Below are positions 43,619 through 52,836 of a DNA stretch of 64,000 nt, piece by piece (the stretch's first letter is position 1; each line of letters begins with the position of its first letter). The stretch is from Calothrix parasitica NIES-267. Lineage in GTDB: Bacteria; Cyanobacteriota; Cyanobacteriia; Cyanobacteriales; Nostocaceae. The stretch covers positions 3,195,563 through 3,259,562 of the forward strand of contig NZ_AP018227.1 in assembly GCF_002368095.1 (NCBI RefSeq), read 5' to 3'. Made by a program: the position numbers and the translations under genes. Below the pieces are notes generated by a model. The model was not told the origin of the DNA. It was given only the letters and a program-made list of their open reading frames with translations, and ran no database searches.

Positions 43619-43757
43619 GAATAACTAAACAATAAAAGTATTCCAAATTACCTAAACAAGCATAATTCCGTACTTTTATTGAGAAAAACGTTGGGATTAT
43701 ATAAATCGCATTTGTAAAAAATACATCGACAAAAATCAATTTAATAATCCAATTTCG

Positions 43758-44480
43758 TCAAGCATTTTCTATCAAAATTTTTTCTTGAATCTGAGAAAAG
43801 TTATTTACATAAGTGAACTTATCATTGTCTACATTTACCGCTTCCCTATTTAATCCACAAACATTAAAGTTAGCAGCACTAGCAGCAATCAATTCTTGTG
43901 GAGAGTCAGAAAGAAACAAAATTTCCTGGGGAAGCACAGAAAATTCATTCGCGATCGCAGTGTAAGATTGACTTTCTTTTTTGCTTCCGGTGTTTGTATC
44001 AAAGTACCCGGAGAACAATGGAGTTAAATCTCCTACCGGAGTATTTCTAAATAAAAGTTTCTGAGCAGCAATTGAACCAGAAGAATAAACAGCGAGAGTT
44101 AAACCAATATCGTGCCACTTTTTCAAATATTCAACAGCATCGGGATATATGTGAGCTTTTAATTCACCTTTATCGTATCCTTCTTGCCAAATTAAACCTT
44201 GTAGGCTTTTTAGTGGGGTAATTTTCTTATCTTCCGATTGCCAATTGATTAATTGACTAATACAACCTTCTACATCCAGATTTGATTTTTCACTAAATTC
44301 TCTAACCTGTTGCAGTATATCTTGAGTAACTGGTAATTCTAAATTATTTCGTACCCAAGCTGCTAAATGCTTTGCGGAATAAGGGAAAAGAACGTCGCGT
44401 ACAAAACTAATATCAGTTGTAGTTCCTTCAATATCTGTCAGAATAACTTTTAGCTGCTTGTCTTGATAAGTAATTGTCAT
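43758..44480 (-). CDS. mtnC: enolase-phosphatase E1 (methionine salvage)
   Basis: A 240-residue HAD-family enzyme. It converts 2,3-diketo-5-methylthiopentyl 1-phosphate to the acireductone in two steps. HAD motif I is VILTDIEGTTTDISFV (residues 12-27, Asp nucleophile; EGTT is diagnostic of MtnC), motif II is LAVYSSGS near 132, and the end FLSDSPQELIAASAAN is the Asp-containing motif IV. It is downstream of mtnB and mtnD on the same strand. Its 3' end has been tandemly duplicated. Confidence 0.95.
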   Translation of the reverse strand: MTITYQDKQLKVILTDIEGTTTDISFVRDVLFPYSAKHLAAWVRNNLELPVTQDILQQVREFSEKSNLDVEGCISQLINWQSEDKKITPLKSLQGLIWQEGYDKGELKAHIYPDAVEYLKKWHDIGLTLAVYSSGSIAAQKLLFRNTPVGDLTPLFSGYFDTNTGSKKESQSYTAIANEFSVLPQEILFLSDSPQELIAASAANFNVCGLNREAVNVDNDKFTYVNNFSQIQEKILIENA

Positions 44481-44484
44481 ATAT

Positions 44485-44535
44485 ATTTTGAATTTTAGAT
44501 TTTAGATTTTAGATTTTAGATTTTGGATTTTAACA
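44485..44535. repeat. ATTTTAGATTTT tandem array
   Basis: Tandem TTTTAGA/TTTTGGA heptamers upstream of mtnC. The same unit occurs at 45358-45385, 47876-47900 and 53818-53855. Confidence 0.65.
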
Positions 44536-44718
44536 ACGGATGCTTTTATTTTGAGGACAGTACGGTCTTGGGGGTTTCCCCCATGAGTAACTGTCCGGGA
44601 TTTTGGATTTATTCCTATCTTGCATCATTCGTAATAAGCTTATGTATTGTCTTTTAATCAATGTCAGGACAAGAAATGCCAATTACGTTTGATTAATAAA
44701 GCCTTTGACCTTTAACCT

Positions 44719-45354
44719 TTAACCTTTAACCTTTGACCTAATTACCATATACCGAAAAATATACTCTACGATTTCGATATAATTGCCTGCACGTTCTAGG
44801 GAATCAGCCCAGATAGTAACTCCGTGGTCGCGAATTAACAAAGCTGGTACCTGGGGTTTTGTATCTTTAAAGCGAGTAAAAATATCCTCAGCAATCTGAG
44901 ATACTTCTAAATGATTGGCGAAAATTGGCATTGTTAAATGTGGATTCTCTTCCCAGACTCCCAGACCTTTAAGCATTTCCAAAGGTGGTAAAGCTAAATT
45001 ATCGCTGTTTGTAAACCGAGAAACTAAATTGTTTTCAATAGAATGCACGTGATAGCATACTTGAGCATCTGGAAACAGATTGTAAATAGCTGCATGAATG
45101 CTTGTCTCGGCTGACGGACGTTTTTGAGAATGAGACTGGGTAGGAGTTGAGTAAAATTCACCTTTATCTCTATCTAAAGTCATCAGAACAAAATCATCAA
45201 CAGTCAACAGATTCTTAGGACACCCACTGCTAGTAATCCAGAAGCTATTATCAGAAATTTTCGCCGAAAGATTGCCAGCTGTACCTACCATCCAGCCCAT
45301 CTGATAAAAGTGACGAGCAGCAGAAATTAGAGTAGGACGTGAATCGATACTCAT
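44719..45354 (-). CDS. mtnB: methylthioribulose-1-phosphate dehydratase
   Basis: A 211-residue class II aldolase-fold, zinc-dependent enzyme of the methionine salvage pathway. Motifs are GWMVGTAGNLSAKI (residues 20-33), PSAETSIHAAIYNLFPDAQVCYHVHSIENN (about 79-108, Zn ligands in H-x-H) and ALLIRDHGVTIWADSLE near residue 180. The length fits. It lies between mtnD and mtnC, each spaced by short STRR-bearing gaps. Confidence 0.95.
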   Translation of the reverse strand: MSIDSRPTLISAARHFYQMGWMVGTAGNLSAKISDNSFWITSSGCPKNLLTVDDFVLMTLDRDKGEFYSTPTQSHSQKRPSAETSIHAAIYNLFPDAQVCYHVHSIENNLVSRFTNSDNLALPPLEMLKGLGVWEENPHLTMPIFANHLEVSQIAEDIFTRFKDTKPQVPALLIRDHGVTIWADSLERAGNYIEIVEYIFRYMVIRSKVKG

Positions 45355-45404
45355 ATGATTTTGGATTTTAGATTTTGGATTTTAGATTAATATTAATCGC
45401 AAAC

Positions 45405-45962
45405 TTACTGTACTACTGAAGTGCGACCTAAGCGAATTTCCGTATCGGTGTACTCTGGAACCCAACCCTCTGTAGTAGTAAAGTAGCGAATGGCTTTAAT
45501 CTGTCGCGATGATGTCAGATAAAACCAATGTTCCACACCGGAAGGTACGTTAATATAATCTTCGGGTTGTACGGTCAATTCTACTTGACTACCGTCAAGA
45601 CGTATAAACCCGAAAATACCTTCACCAGCAACAATGTAGCGTACTTCAGGGTCTGCATGAGTATGAGTCTTGTCAAATTTGGATAGAATTGCATCCAGAT
45701 TGGGAAAGTTTGAATGCAGTACAATTAAATCTCGCTCTTGGTATCCATCAGTTGCAGCTAATTTCTGAAAGTATTTATCAAGTCCTTCAAGTACATAGTC
45801 TTTTTCCCCATCGCTCAGCATCTTTTGAGCCAGTAAAGCATTAAGTTTTGTGTCGCTTCCTATTTTCCAAGAATTAATTTGAATATTTAGAGGAGCAAGT
45901 TCGCGTTGAATATCGTTGATTTGAGTATATGTAGTATCGTCTTCAAGTCGTAAAATAGCCAT
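45405..45962 (-). CDS. mtnD: acireductone dioxygenase
   Basis: A 185-residue cupin. The ATG at 45960-45962 (MAILRLEDDTTY) is preferred; a GTG four codons upstream is also possible. Metal ligands are in THTHADPEVRYIVAGEG (His-x-His...Glu) and SGVEHWFYL (His). It oxidises the acireductone to the methionine precursor 4-methylthio-2-oxobutanoate with Fe, or to another product with Ni. It is the first gene of mtnD-mtnB-mtnC on the minus strand. Confidence 0.95.
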   Translation of the reverse strand: MAILRLEDDTTYTQINDIQRELAPLNIQINSWKIGSDTKLNALLAQKMLSDGEKDYVLEGLDKYFQKLAATDGYQERDLIVLHSNFPNLDAILSKFDKTHTHADPEVRYIVAGEGIFGFIRLDGSQVELTVQPEDYINVPSGVEHWFYLTSSRQIKAIRYFTTTEGWVPEYTDTEIRLGRTSVVQ

Positions 45963-46357
45963 ATAAAATCCCACCGTAGCGATGAAAAAGTTGTCGAGAA
46001 TATTATAGTTTGTAGTTAGGACTTAAGTCCTTTAATAGTGATGAAGCAAAAGCGATAAATCCTTTACTACTTAAATCTTGCATCATTCTCAAGAAGCTCA
46101 AAGAAACCTATTTTCTAGCCATGAAAGCACTATTGCAAGTAGATGATGTGACGTACCTACACCGAATCAGGGATTACGGTGTAGGCTTCTCAGCGACTCG
46201 TCGTATGCAGACGACATAAACTGAGCTTGTTTATACAGGTCGTGTGTCCCACGATTCCTGATGTAAATTCTTTTTGCTCCCAACTCTCTACTCCCTTTGT
46301 CATTATCTATAATTTGCTGAAATAATCTTAGATAAAATCTGCAAGGAAAAAAATCAA
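45963..46357. other. intergenic region with three strong hairpins
   Basis: Between divergent mtnD and the YciI-like gene. The segment 46156-46260 has three successive stem-loops (see the mobile-element remnant entry). The rest has no recognisable gene. Confidence 0.5.
46147..46300 (-). mobile_element. probable right-end remnant of an IS200/IS605-type element
   Basis: On the minus strand GAAG is followed by a nine-pair hairpin CCTACACCG...CGGTGTAGG (46156-46185) and GTACGTCACA, the layout of an IS605/TnpB right end. Upstream are two more hairpins: CTCAG with inner GTCGT-ACGAC (46189-46225) and CAGG-CGTG (46236-46260). The overlapping minus-strand frame ends RNRGTHDLYKQAQF...ESLRS, like a degraded TnpB tail. 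No intact tnpB is present. Identification rests on resemblance only. Confidence 0.45.
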
Positions 46358-46624
46358 ATGCCGTGGTTTGTGAAAATCGAAGAAGGGAAAGTTGATAAAT
46401 CGACTTTTGATAAATATGTCCCCGCTCATAAAGCTTATGTTGAAGACCTGAAAAGCAAGGGACACGAAGCAAAAACTGGATATTGGGCGGATTATGGTGG
46501 TGGAATGCTGCTATTTAAAGCCGCTTCCATGGATGAAGCTGAAGCTATTGTGGCTCGCGACCCCTTGATTGAAAATAATTGTGTTGACTATAAGCTATAC
46601 GAATGGCGACTTATAGTTGATTGA
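46358..46624 (+). CDS. YciI-like small protein
   Basis: An 88-residue protein of the YciI/dimeric alpha-beta barrel type: MPWFVKIEEGKVDKSTFDKYVPAHKAYVEDL, then ADYGGGMLLFKAASMDEAEAIVARDPL and YEWRLI. Conserved features are the H-x-x-Y and the D-P-L/F-x-x-N-x-V-D-Y segment. The family has ferredoxin-like folds with mostly unknown roles. It is upstream of the SRP RNA gene. Confidence 0.82.
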   Translation: MPWFVKIEEGKVDKSTFDKYVPAHKAYVEDLKSKGHEAKTGYWADYGGGMLLFKAASMDEAEAIVARDPLIENNCVDYKLYEWRLIVD

Positions 46625-46694
46625 CTAATTGATTAACTATAAAAATCCGATTACTTATTACACATTTAAAGAAATTAATGCTATATTAGTTTTT

Positions 46695-46796
46695 AGGCTC
46701 GGATCTATGCAACTGCAACGCCCAAATCTTGTCAGGACCGGAAGGTAGCAGCAATACGGGATGCTTACAGTAGGCGTAGTCTCCGGGCTGTCCTAG
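46695..46796 (+). ncRNA. ffs: signal recognition particle RNA (4.5S type)
   Basis: The universally conserved SRP apical segment GTCAGGACCGGAAGGTAGCAGC is at 46731-46752 (GGAAG tetraloop, asymmetric AGCAGC/AGGACC loop). The outer arms AGGCTCGGA (about 46695) and TCCGGGCTGTCCT (about 46782-46794) pair, and TTTTT follows at 46797. About 100 nucleotides, the size of small bacterial SRP RNA. It guides membrane proteins with Ffh. Confidence 0.95.
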
Positions 46797-46819
46797 TTTT
46801 TATACATAATTCTCATATA

Positions 46820-47206
46820 ATGCCTGGTTTCGGAGATATTGCTAAAAAAGCTTTTTACCTTGGTGTTGGGTTAGCTTCTTATGCTAGCGAAAAGGCTGGT
46901 GGAACTTTAGCCGAGTTGCGATCGCAAGCCCAAAAACTGGCGGATGAAATGGTTGCGAAGGGTGAAATGAACGCAGAAGAAGCCCGTAAGTTTGTGGAAG
47001 ACATGATGAAGCAAGCTCAATCACCTGCTCCCGACTCAAGTGGTGAAACAACAACTCGACCAGAACCCCGTCGCATCGAAATTTTGGATGATGGAGATGG
47101 AGATGAAGCTACTCAAAAGGAGCCACAGGGAGAAGATGTTGATAAATTACGCGACCAAGTAAAGCGGATGCAAGAAGAATTGCGTCGTTTGCAGCGCGAC
47201 CAGTAA
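46820..47206 (+). CDS. phasin-like conserved cyanobacterial protein
   Basis: A 128-residue protein. An N-terminal amphipathic helix region (MPGFGDIAKKAFYLGVGLASYASEKAGGTLAELRSQAQKLADEMVAKG) is followed by an acidic Pro/Thr linker and a C-terminal coiled coil (VDKLRDQVKRMQEELRRLQRD). The helix layout matches phasin-like proteins next to the SRP RNA gene in cyanobacteria. It starts 24 bases after the SRP RNA. The role is not established. Confidence 0.75.
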   Translation: MPGFGDIAKKAFYLGVGLASYASEKAGGTLAELRSQAQKLADEMVAKGEMNAEEARKFVEDMMKQAQSPAPDSSGETTTRPEPRRIEILDDGDGDEATQKEPQGEDVDKLRDQVKRMQEELRRLQRDQ

Positions 47207-47456
47207 TTAATAAGGTAATATCTGATTAATTGCGAGTAAGTAATTATCTGGAAATCATTAACGGACATTCCACAATTATTATTATAGAATATCCCTTGGG
47301 GTGAACTTTTAGTATCTCAGACCCGCACAGGAGAGCATTATTTACAATGTTTTTTTGTGTTAAAAGGTTATGTTTGTTAATTACCACCCTCCGGAAAACG
47401 CAGTAAAAGCGTTGAAATAAGTGTCCTATTATTAAGAGAGTGAGGACTATTGTTTT

Positions 47457-47858
47457 ATGGATGAGTGGCAAAAGGATTTTTCGGATATAGTAAAATCGGT
47501 ATCGGACGAAGTAGAGCGCTTCTTTACGGGAATGACAGAAGTAGTGGATACTTTTATTGAAATGACGGAAGAGCTTAGCGAACAAGTTCATACTTCGCTA
47601 CTTTCTGAAGTAGACCAGTATTTACAAGATTTAGCAGAACCATTTTTAGAAGTTTACTGGGAATTTGACGATGTTTTAGGAGAGGATGTAGAAGGTTATC
47701 ATTTTCCCTATCCCGTTGAACCCACAGCAGAAAAAAACCCAGCCTGTATTGGTTGTAGTAACTATCATGGACAAGTTTACAACGATAATCTATTAGTTTG
47801 CGGTATGCATCCTTCAGGTTATGAAGATGAAACCTGTCCCGATTGGGAAGGGGAATAA
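47457..47858 (+). CDS. conserved cyanobacterial protein with Cys cluster
   Basis: A 133-residue acidic protein. The N-terminal 75 residues are helical and amphipathic (VKSVSDEVERFFTGMTEVVDTFIEMTEELSEQV). The C-terminus holds a Cys/His motif: ACIGCSNYHGQ...LLVCGMHPSGYEDETCPDWEGE, with four Cys and two His that could bind a metal or cluster. I recognise the pattern as widespread in cyanobacteria, but no function is known to me. Confidence 0.75.
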   Translation: MDEWQKDFSDIVKSVSDEVERFFTGMTEVVDTFIEMTEELSEQVHTSLLSEVDQYLQDLAEPFLEVYWEFDDVLGEDVEGYHFPYPVEPTAEKNPACIGCSNYHGQVYNDNLLVCGMHPSGYEDETCPDWEGE

Positions 47859-48003
47859 TCAGTTAACGGTTATTTGATTTTAGATTTTAGATTTTGGATT
47901 ATATTTCTATTCCCTGTCTTGAGAATTTGCTCTAATTGGGGAGAACCCAAGACCGCAATTTCCGCTATACTCTATTTTCATTATTAATCATTATCAAATA
48001 TAA

Positions 48004-48390
48004 ATGACAGACACAAGTATTGAAGTAAAATATGGCGAGCGTGAGATTGATGAAGGTAAGCTGATTACTTTTCCAAATCCGCGTGTCGGAAGAAGATACA
48101 ATATTAGTATTACCTTGCCGGAATTTACCTGTAAATGTCCTTTTTCTGGCTATCCAGATTTCGCGACGATTTATGTAAATTACGTCCCCGACGAAAAAGT
48201 TGTAGAATTAAAAGCAATCAAGCTCTACATTAATAGCTATAGGGAAAAATATATTTCTCACGAAGAATCGGCCAATCAGATTTTAGATGATATTGTAGAA
48301 GCCTGCGACCCATTAGAAATTACCGTTAAGGCTGACTTTACACCGAGGGGTAACGTACATACCGTGGTTGAAGTTAGTCATCAGAAATAA
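48004..48390 (+). CDS. queF: NADPH-dependent 7-cyano-7-deazaguanine reductase QueF
   Basis: A 128-residue enzyme of the T-fold, short (YkvM) type. It reduces preQ0 to preQ1 in queuosine synthesis. The active-site Cys is in EFTCKCPFSGYPDFATIYVNY (residues 39-59; the Cys before PFSG forms the thioimide). The characteristic ELKAIKLYINSYRE motif and ESANQILDDI follow (about 79-101), and DFTPRGNVHTVVE closes the fold. It stands alone with its own promoter region. Confidence 0.96.
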   Translation: MTDTSIEVKYGEREIDEGKLITFPNPRVGRRYNISITLPEFTCKCPFSGYPDFATIYVNYVPDEKVVELKAIKLYINSYREKYISHEESANQILDDIVEACDPLEITVKADFTPRGNVHTVVEVSHQK

Positions 48391-48529
48391 ATGAGTATAG
48401 GAAATAGGATATAAGAAAATTACTACCACCCATTGTTAGTAGTTAAGAATGAATATTTAACGGTTTGAGTTAATTTGAGGAGCAAGCTTTAAAAAATTTT
48501 AAGCTTATTCAGCTAATGTTTTAGAAGAC

Positions 48530-49372
48530 TTATACTTTGATTGATTCGATGAAATTGCTAGCTGATTTATGAGTAGCAATATAATTTCCAGCTTTAAATG
48601 TTTCATCTTCAAATAAATCATATTGTTTAAATCCAACACCTTGTGGATAAAGCCTACCTATCGAATAACCATAGGGTGCTAAAAGCTCGTAAATATCACC
48701 TAAAGTTGTTTTGGAAGGAATATAGGTGAAGCCATATTCAAATTGAATTGTTGATATTTTTCCCTCGCTAATTAAATTTTTAAAACCATTTAAAACAGAT
48801 AGTTCATGTCCTTCAGTATCTATCTTTAATAAATCGATTTTATCAACATTGTTGTTTTGACAATAATTATCTCCAGATACAACTTTACACTCTAACGTTT
48901 CAGAATTCGATTGCCAAGGAAGTGGATTAATGCTGCTCCCAGAATCTTCCTTAGTAAACCAGGTGACTTTTTCGATTTTATCTATATCCGATAATCCAAA
49001 GTTGTTGAGAACAATATTTTCGTTCAAAGATATATTTTTTGTGAGCAAATTAAAAGTTTGAGGAACTATTTCAAAGCAATGAATAGTTGAATTTTCAATA
49101 TTTTGATTAACTAGACTTGCATATGTACCTCGATTTGCTCCAACATCAAATATAGTAAGCTTTTGATTGCCGTAATATTGCTTTATTGATTCAATAATAT
49201 ATAATTCTCCATTTTTACTCATGTCAGAACAAGCTTCATTCTCATAAGCAATGACAAGATTATTAGCTAATTTATGAATATTTTTTGCTATCTTTGATTT
49301 CCCATTTTTTCTAATTAAATCTCTGTAGGTATCTAAAATTAAATTATTTAATTTATCTACAATATTATTCAT
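48530..49372 (-). CDS. FkbM-family methyltransferase
   Basis: A 280-residue protein from the ATG at 49370-49372; a TTG start at 49396 is also in frame. The SAM-binding motif I is IFDVGANRGTYASLV (about residues 82-96), followed by IHCFEIVPQTFNLL and DLLKIDTEGHELSVLNG (about 175-191), which is typical of FkbM. Members O-methylate sugars or polyketides; the acceptor is unknown and no glycan cluster surrounds it. Confidence 0.88.
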   Translation of the reverse strand: MNNIVDKLNNLILDTYRDLIRKNGKSKIAKNIHKLANNLVIAYENEACSDMSKNGELYIIESIKQYYGNQKLTIFDVGANRGTYASLVNQNIENSTIHCFEIVPQTFNLLTKNISLNENIVLNNFGLSDIDKIEKVTWFTKEDSGSSINPLPWQSNSETLECKVVSGDNYCQNNNVDKIDLLKIDTEGHELSVLNGFKNLISEGKISTIQFEYGFTYIPSKTTLGDIYELLAPYGYSIGRLYPQGVGFKQYDLFEDETFKAGNYIATHKSASNFIESIKV

Positions 49373-49470
49373 TTCAGACAAAAAAATCACATTCAAAGTA
49401 TACTAACATCATCTGACTTCCTATTAGCAAAACACCAACAAAATTATTTTCCCATGCCCAACCCCTAATC

Positions 49471-50874
49471 TTACACAGTTGAAACCAAAGACTTTTCAGC
49501 TTCACCTTTCGATTGAGAATTTATCTGCTCGAAAATCTCTACCATTTCTCCTTCAAAAGCAACTTGAGCGCGATTTGTTTTACCACCAACGTACAAATTA
49601 GCTTCTTTCTGCAATACCCATACTTGAGAGTGAGAAAAATAACTCATTACTACTCCCAACATTAATAAAGCAAATCCGCTGTAAACGACTGGTATACCTG
49701 GGTCTGCTTTAATTTGTAATCCAGTGGAACCAACTACTTCCAAAATCTTCAGGGTAACGCCGTTTACTTCTACAGACATTCCTTCACGAACGGTACTAAC
49801 TAGTTTACCTCCAGCATCGTAAATCAATACCGTTCCTTGTAAATCTCTAGCTAATAGAGAAACACCTTCACTCAAATCTGGTTTTGTAGGAATCCAGGTT
49901 CCCCAAAGTCGTCCTTTCCCTCCGGTATCGAGTAAAGCTGTGGGAAGTTGAAAAATCGGACTTTTGTTAACTCTAACTTTAACAGCTGCAATTCCCCAAT
50001 CGGTTTGATAAAGGGTAACTCCTTTGTGTCGTAAGGGATGATTAACGTAAATGGTGTCCTTGTCTACTTCTTTCCCGTCTTCATCCAATACCGATAAATC
50101 CGAGTAAAACTGGTCGATGTCACCGGTAGAAGTGTAATCAATCCAAAAGCGATTTACTTTTACAGACCAATCTTTAGGAACTTGGGAAATAGACCAAGGA
50201 CCAGCATCTATAATATTTTTAACTCGGAAAGTGTCACCACTGGCAACAATTTCTTGAGCCATAAATCCGGTCATAGCTCCTAAAATCGAACCGAGTAAAA
50301 TAACTACGATACCGATGTGAACTACTATGGGACCAAGTTTACCGACGATTCCTTTTCGAGCGTAAATTTTATTATTATCTTCTTGAAAAACTTTGTAGCG
50401 GCGCTTTTGCAGAATTTCGGTAAGATTTTGGATAGATGTAGAATCGTCTTTTTCAACATCGAATTCCGCACTTAGAGCTAACTTTTGAAATCTCCGGGGT
50501 TTATCGAAAAATTTCCAGCGACGAGCAGCTTTTAATGCTGGAAGCTGACGGGTGAAAGTACAAGCTGTTAAACTGGTTCCAAATAAGATAAGTAAAGATA
50601 AAAACCACCAAGTACGATAAACGTGGTCTAAACCAAGAATTATTATTACTTTCCAAGTCAGAAAACCGAATAAAGCAGGACTTTCCGGATAATTTTCTTG
50701 ATAAAAAGCGACTGATTGTCCTTGCTCAATAACCGTACCGATGATGCTAAATCCGGCTATGATTAACAACAGAATAATTGCTAACCGCAAATCTGTAAGC
50801 ACTGGTAAAAACTCTTTACGGATAAAGCTAGTAAACGCTTTTAAAGGTGATTTTTTTGGTGATTCTTCTGTCAT
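49471..50874 (-). CDS. ccs1: cytochrome c biogenesis protein Ccs1/CcsB (ResB-like)
   Basis: A 467-residue protein. Three membrane segments lie near the N-terminus (about 28-48, 72-100, 180-205), with a large periplasmic domain and a final membrane segment (about 402-420, [18 protein letters not shown]). The motifs [23 protein letters not shown] and [19 protein letters not shown] carry the ResB-family conserved residues. It delivers haem to apocytochromes with CcsA in system II maturation. It lies 66 bases downstream of ccdA on the same strand. Confidence 0.94.
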   Translation of the reverse strand: MTEESPKKSPLKAFTSFIRKEFLPVLTDLRLAIILLLIIAGFSIIGTVIEQGQSVAFYQENYPESPALFGFLTWKVIIILGLDHVYRTWWFLSLLILFGTSLTACTFTRQLPALKAARRWKFFDKPRRFQKLALSAEFDVEKDDSTSIQNLTEILQKRRYKVFQEDNNKIYARKGIVGKLGPIVVHIGIVVILLGSILGAMTGFMAQEIVASGDTFRVKNIIDAGPWSISQVPKDWSVKVNRFWIDYTSTGDIDQFYSDLSVLDEDGKEVDKDTIYVNHPLRHKGVTLYQTDWGIAAVKVRVNKSPIFQLPTALLDTGGKGRLWGTWIPTKPDLSEGVSLLARDLQGTVLIYDAGGKLVSTVREGMSVEVNGVTLKILEVVGSTGLQIKADPGIPVVYSGFALLMLGVVMSYFSHSQVWVLQKEANLYVGGKTNRAQVAFEGEMVEIFEQINSQSKGEAEKSLVSTV

Positions 50875-50940
50875 AAATTTAATTTTAGTTAGGAGTTATT
50901 AAATACGAATTACGAATTATGAATTACGAATTACGAATTA

Positions 50941-51672
50941 TTAAAGGGGAATCCGTGAAATCAATGAAAATACGCCAAATCCGACTAATAATGCACCGCT
51001 GACGGGATTAATCCAACCAGAAAAACGCCGTATTTCGATTATTTTTTTGATTGAAGCTGTAAAAGTACCGGCTAAAATCAATGGTGTCACATAACCGACC
51101 GTATAGGAAAGCAGTAGAGCAGCACCTAAAATTAAATCTTTGGTACTAGCAACCCATCCCAATAAACTAGCTAAAACTGGAGTACTACAAGGAGAAGCTA
51201 CCAAACCAAAACTCAATCCAATACAGTATGCTCTCACACCTTGGGGTAATTCTTGAGAAATCCAATCGGTTCCACCCCAATCAGGAAGCTGTAAAGGTAA
51301 AGCTTCAAGTAAATTCAATCCCATTAAAATTGCAATGATGCTGACAACAATAGGTAAACCAATCCCAATTTGACCGTATACTTTTCCTACCGTTGCTGCT
51401 ATAATTCCTAGCCCTGCAAGAGTCGTAGCTAATCCCAAAGCAAACCAAGTCGATTGTGCTGCTGCTTGTAACCGGTTTTCCGCTTCATAACCACCGATAT
51501 AGCCAATAGTAATCGGAAGCATCGATAGCATACAGGGAGTAAGACTGGTCAGTAATCCAGCTAGAAAAATAATTCCGATACTCAATAAACTGAGGTGAGT
51601 TAATTGGTTAGAAACAAGCGAATTCGCGAATTGTTCGAGTTGATAAAGTTGAGTTTCCAGGGTTTCGAGCAT
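50941..51672 (-). CDS. ccdA: cytochrome c biogenesis protein CcdA
   Basis: A 243-residue, six-segment membrane protein of the CcdA/DsbD family, moving electrons from thioredoxin to the lumenal/periplasmic thiols of apocytochromes. Key Cys residues are in LTSLTPCMLSMLP (about residue 47, segment 1) and LVASPCSTPVLASLLG (about residue 162, segment 4). With ccs1 it forms the system II maturation pair common in cyanobacteria. The start is ATG 51670-51672. Confidence 0.94.
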   Translation of the reverse strand: MLETLETQLYQLEQFANSLVSNQLTHLSLLSIGIIFLAGLLTSLTPCMLSMLPITIGYIGGYEAENRLQAAAQSTWFALGLATTLAGLGIIAATVGKVYGQIGIGLPIVVSIIAILMGLNLLEALPLQLPDWGGTDWISQELPQGVRAYCIGLSFGLVASPCSTPVLASLLGWVASTKDLILGAALLLSYTVGYVTPLILAGTFTASIKKIIEIRRFSGWINPVSGALLVGFGVFSLISRIPL

Positions 51673-51810
51673 ACAGCGAACAGTTATCAGTGAACGGTGA
51701 ACAGCGAACAGTTATTAGTCTTTGAGTGAGGAATCAATATCTAAAAGCTCTGCCTTCATAATTGTAGCGGAGGTAGAGCCTTCTGATACTGGTAACAAGT
51801 ATGATTAACT

Positions 51811-51852
51811 CCTCTCCTGTAGGAAGTAGAGGGGGGAAGGGGTGAGGTTTCA
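51811..51852. repeat. dispersed CCTCTCC/AGAGGGG palindromic repeat copy
   Basis: CTCCTCTCCTGTAGGAAGTAGAGGGGGGAAGGGGTGAGGTTT, adjacent to the 3' end of the EamA gene. Confidence 0.65.
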
Positions 51853-51853
51853 G

Positions 51854-52726
51854 TTAAAATATTTTCGACAAAGTTATCACCACAACTCCTACAATCATAA
51901 TCATCGAACCCGCAATTCTTTCTCTAATACCTTGCTCTTTAAAAATTAACCAACCCCATAAAACGTTAAATAAAGCGCTGGTACGTTTGACTGCAATTAC
52001 AAAAGATACGAGAGCGAGTTGTAATGCAGTCATTTGAGATAATATTGCCAAGGTATTTATGAAACCGATTAAAATTAAGTTTCCGAAATTAGATTTAAGA
52101 TTTTGAATATTTAGTTTTGATTTTAAAAGTACTATTGGTAAGGTAAATGCAGCTACGCTCAAATGTGCGGTAATTGTCCAGATAATCGGAGAAGAATTCT
52201 GTACGCCGATTTTATCAACATTAGCGGTGATACTCCATACTAATACCACCCCAAACATTAACTTTGGCCCGGTTTCTTTGATTAATGATTTAAAAGGAGC
52301 TAAATACCCGCTGGTTTTGTCTTGGAATTTCAATACATAAGCGCCAATTACAATGATAAATATTCCTAAAATACCGATAGCATTGGGAAATTCACCGACC
52401 AGAAGCGGAGATGTAATTAACAGGAATATCGGACTTAATGTTGTTATCGGAGCAACTATTGATAAATCGGATGCTTTGATGGCTTTGAAAAAGAGTAGAA
52501 ATCCGATGGTATTAAAAAATCCTATAGCAATTAAAGCCGATGAAAAGTTATTTCCGAAGTTAGGAATATCGTTAAAAAATAATAGCGGTGAAGCAAATAT
52601 TGCGGTTAATAGATTGAAAGATAAAACTAAAATGTATTCATCGATTTGAGAAACTGTCTTTTTATTAAAAATATCCCTGACTGATTCGAGAAAAGCGGTA
52701 GAAATTGCGAAGAAAAACCATGTCAT
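51854..52726 (-). CDS. EamA/DMT-family transporter
   Basis: A 290-residue protein with ten hydrophobic segments in two EamA repeats. The start chosen is ATG 52724-52726 (MTWFFFAISTAFLESVRDIFNKK). Reading further upstream only translates the TTGGTAA tandem array into a QLPITNY repeat, so the longer frame is an artefact. Segments such as FNTIGFLLFFKAIKASDLSIVAPITTLSPIFLLI match the family. The substrate is unknown. Confidence 0.88.
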   Translation of the reverse strand: MTWFFFAISTAFLESVRDIFNKKTVSQIDEYILVLSFNLLTAIFASPLLFFNDIPNFGNNFSSALIAIGFFNTIGFLLFFKAIKASDLSIVAPITTLSPIFLLITSPLLVGEFPNAIGILGIFIIVIGAYVLKFQDKTSGYLAPFKSLIKETGPKLMFGVVLVWSITANVDKIGVQNSSPIIWTITAHLSVAAFTLPIVLLKSKLNIQNLKSNFGNLILIGFINTLAILSQMTALQLALVSFVIAVKRTSALFNVLWGWLIFKEQGIRERIAGSMIMIVGVVVITLSKIF

Positions 52727-52734
52727 ATTAATTT

Positions 52735-52810
52735 TGGGTAATTGGTAATTGGTAATTGGTAATTGGTAATTGGTAATTGGTAATTGGTAATTGGTAATTG
52801 GTAATTGGGA
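52735..52810. repeat. TTGGTAA tandem array (STRR)
   Basis: About ten perfect copies of the heptamer ATTGGTA, immediately upstream of the EamA start. Confidence 0.9.
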
Positions 52811-52836
52811 TAATACTAAATCACTTGTGAAATTCA

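Larger units (their letters stand above)
42939..43757. other. intergenic region built from a tandem duplication
   Basis: The whole stretch consists of copy D, a linking segment, the mtnC 3' fragment, copy E and the duplicated linking segment leading into mtnC. No intact gene. Confidence 0.65.

Noticed and set aside
46189-46260. tRNA- or tmRNA-like arm (GGTCGTGTGTCCCACGATTCC)
   Set aside because: There is no T-loop consensus GGTTCGA, no acceptor stem and no tag-peptide frame; the arm is better explained as part of the three-hairpin remnant.
46167-46472. 101-codon minus-strand frame as an intact gene
   Set aside because: It overlaps the YciI-like gene and the hairpin-rich region. At best its end is a decayed TnpB tail, so it is mentioned only under the element remnant.
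47244-47591. 115-codon minus-strand frame
   Set aside because: It is antisense to the conserved Cys-cluster protein (47457-47858) and has no domain or ribosome binding site.
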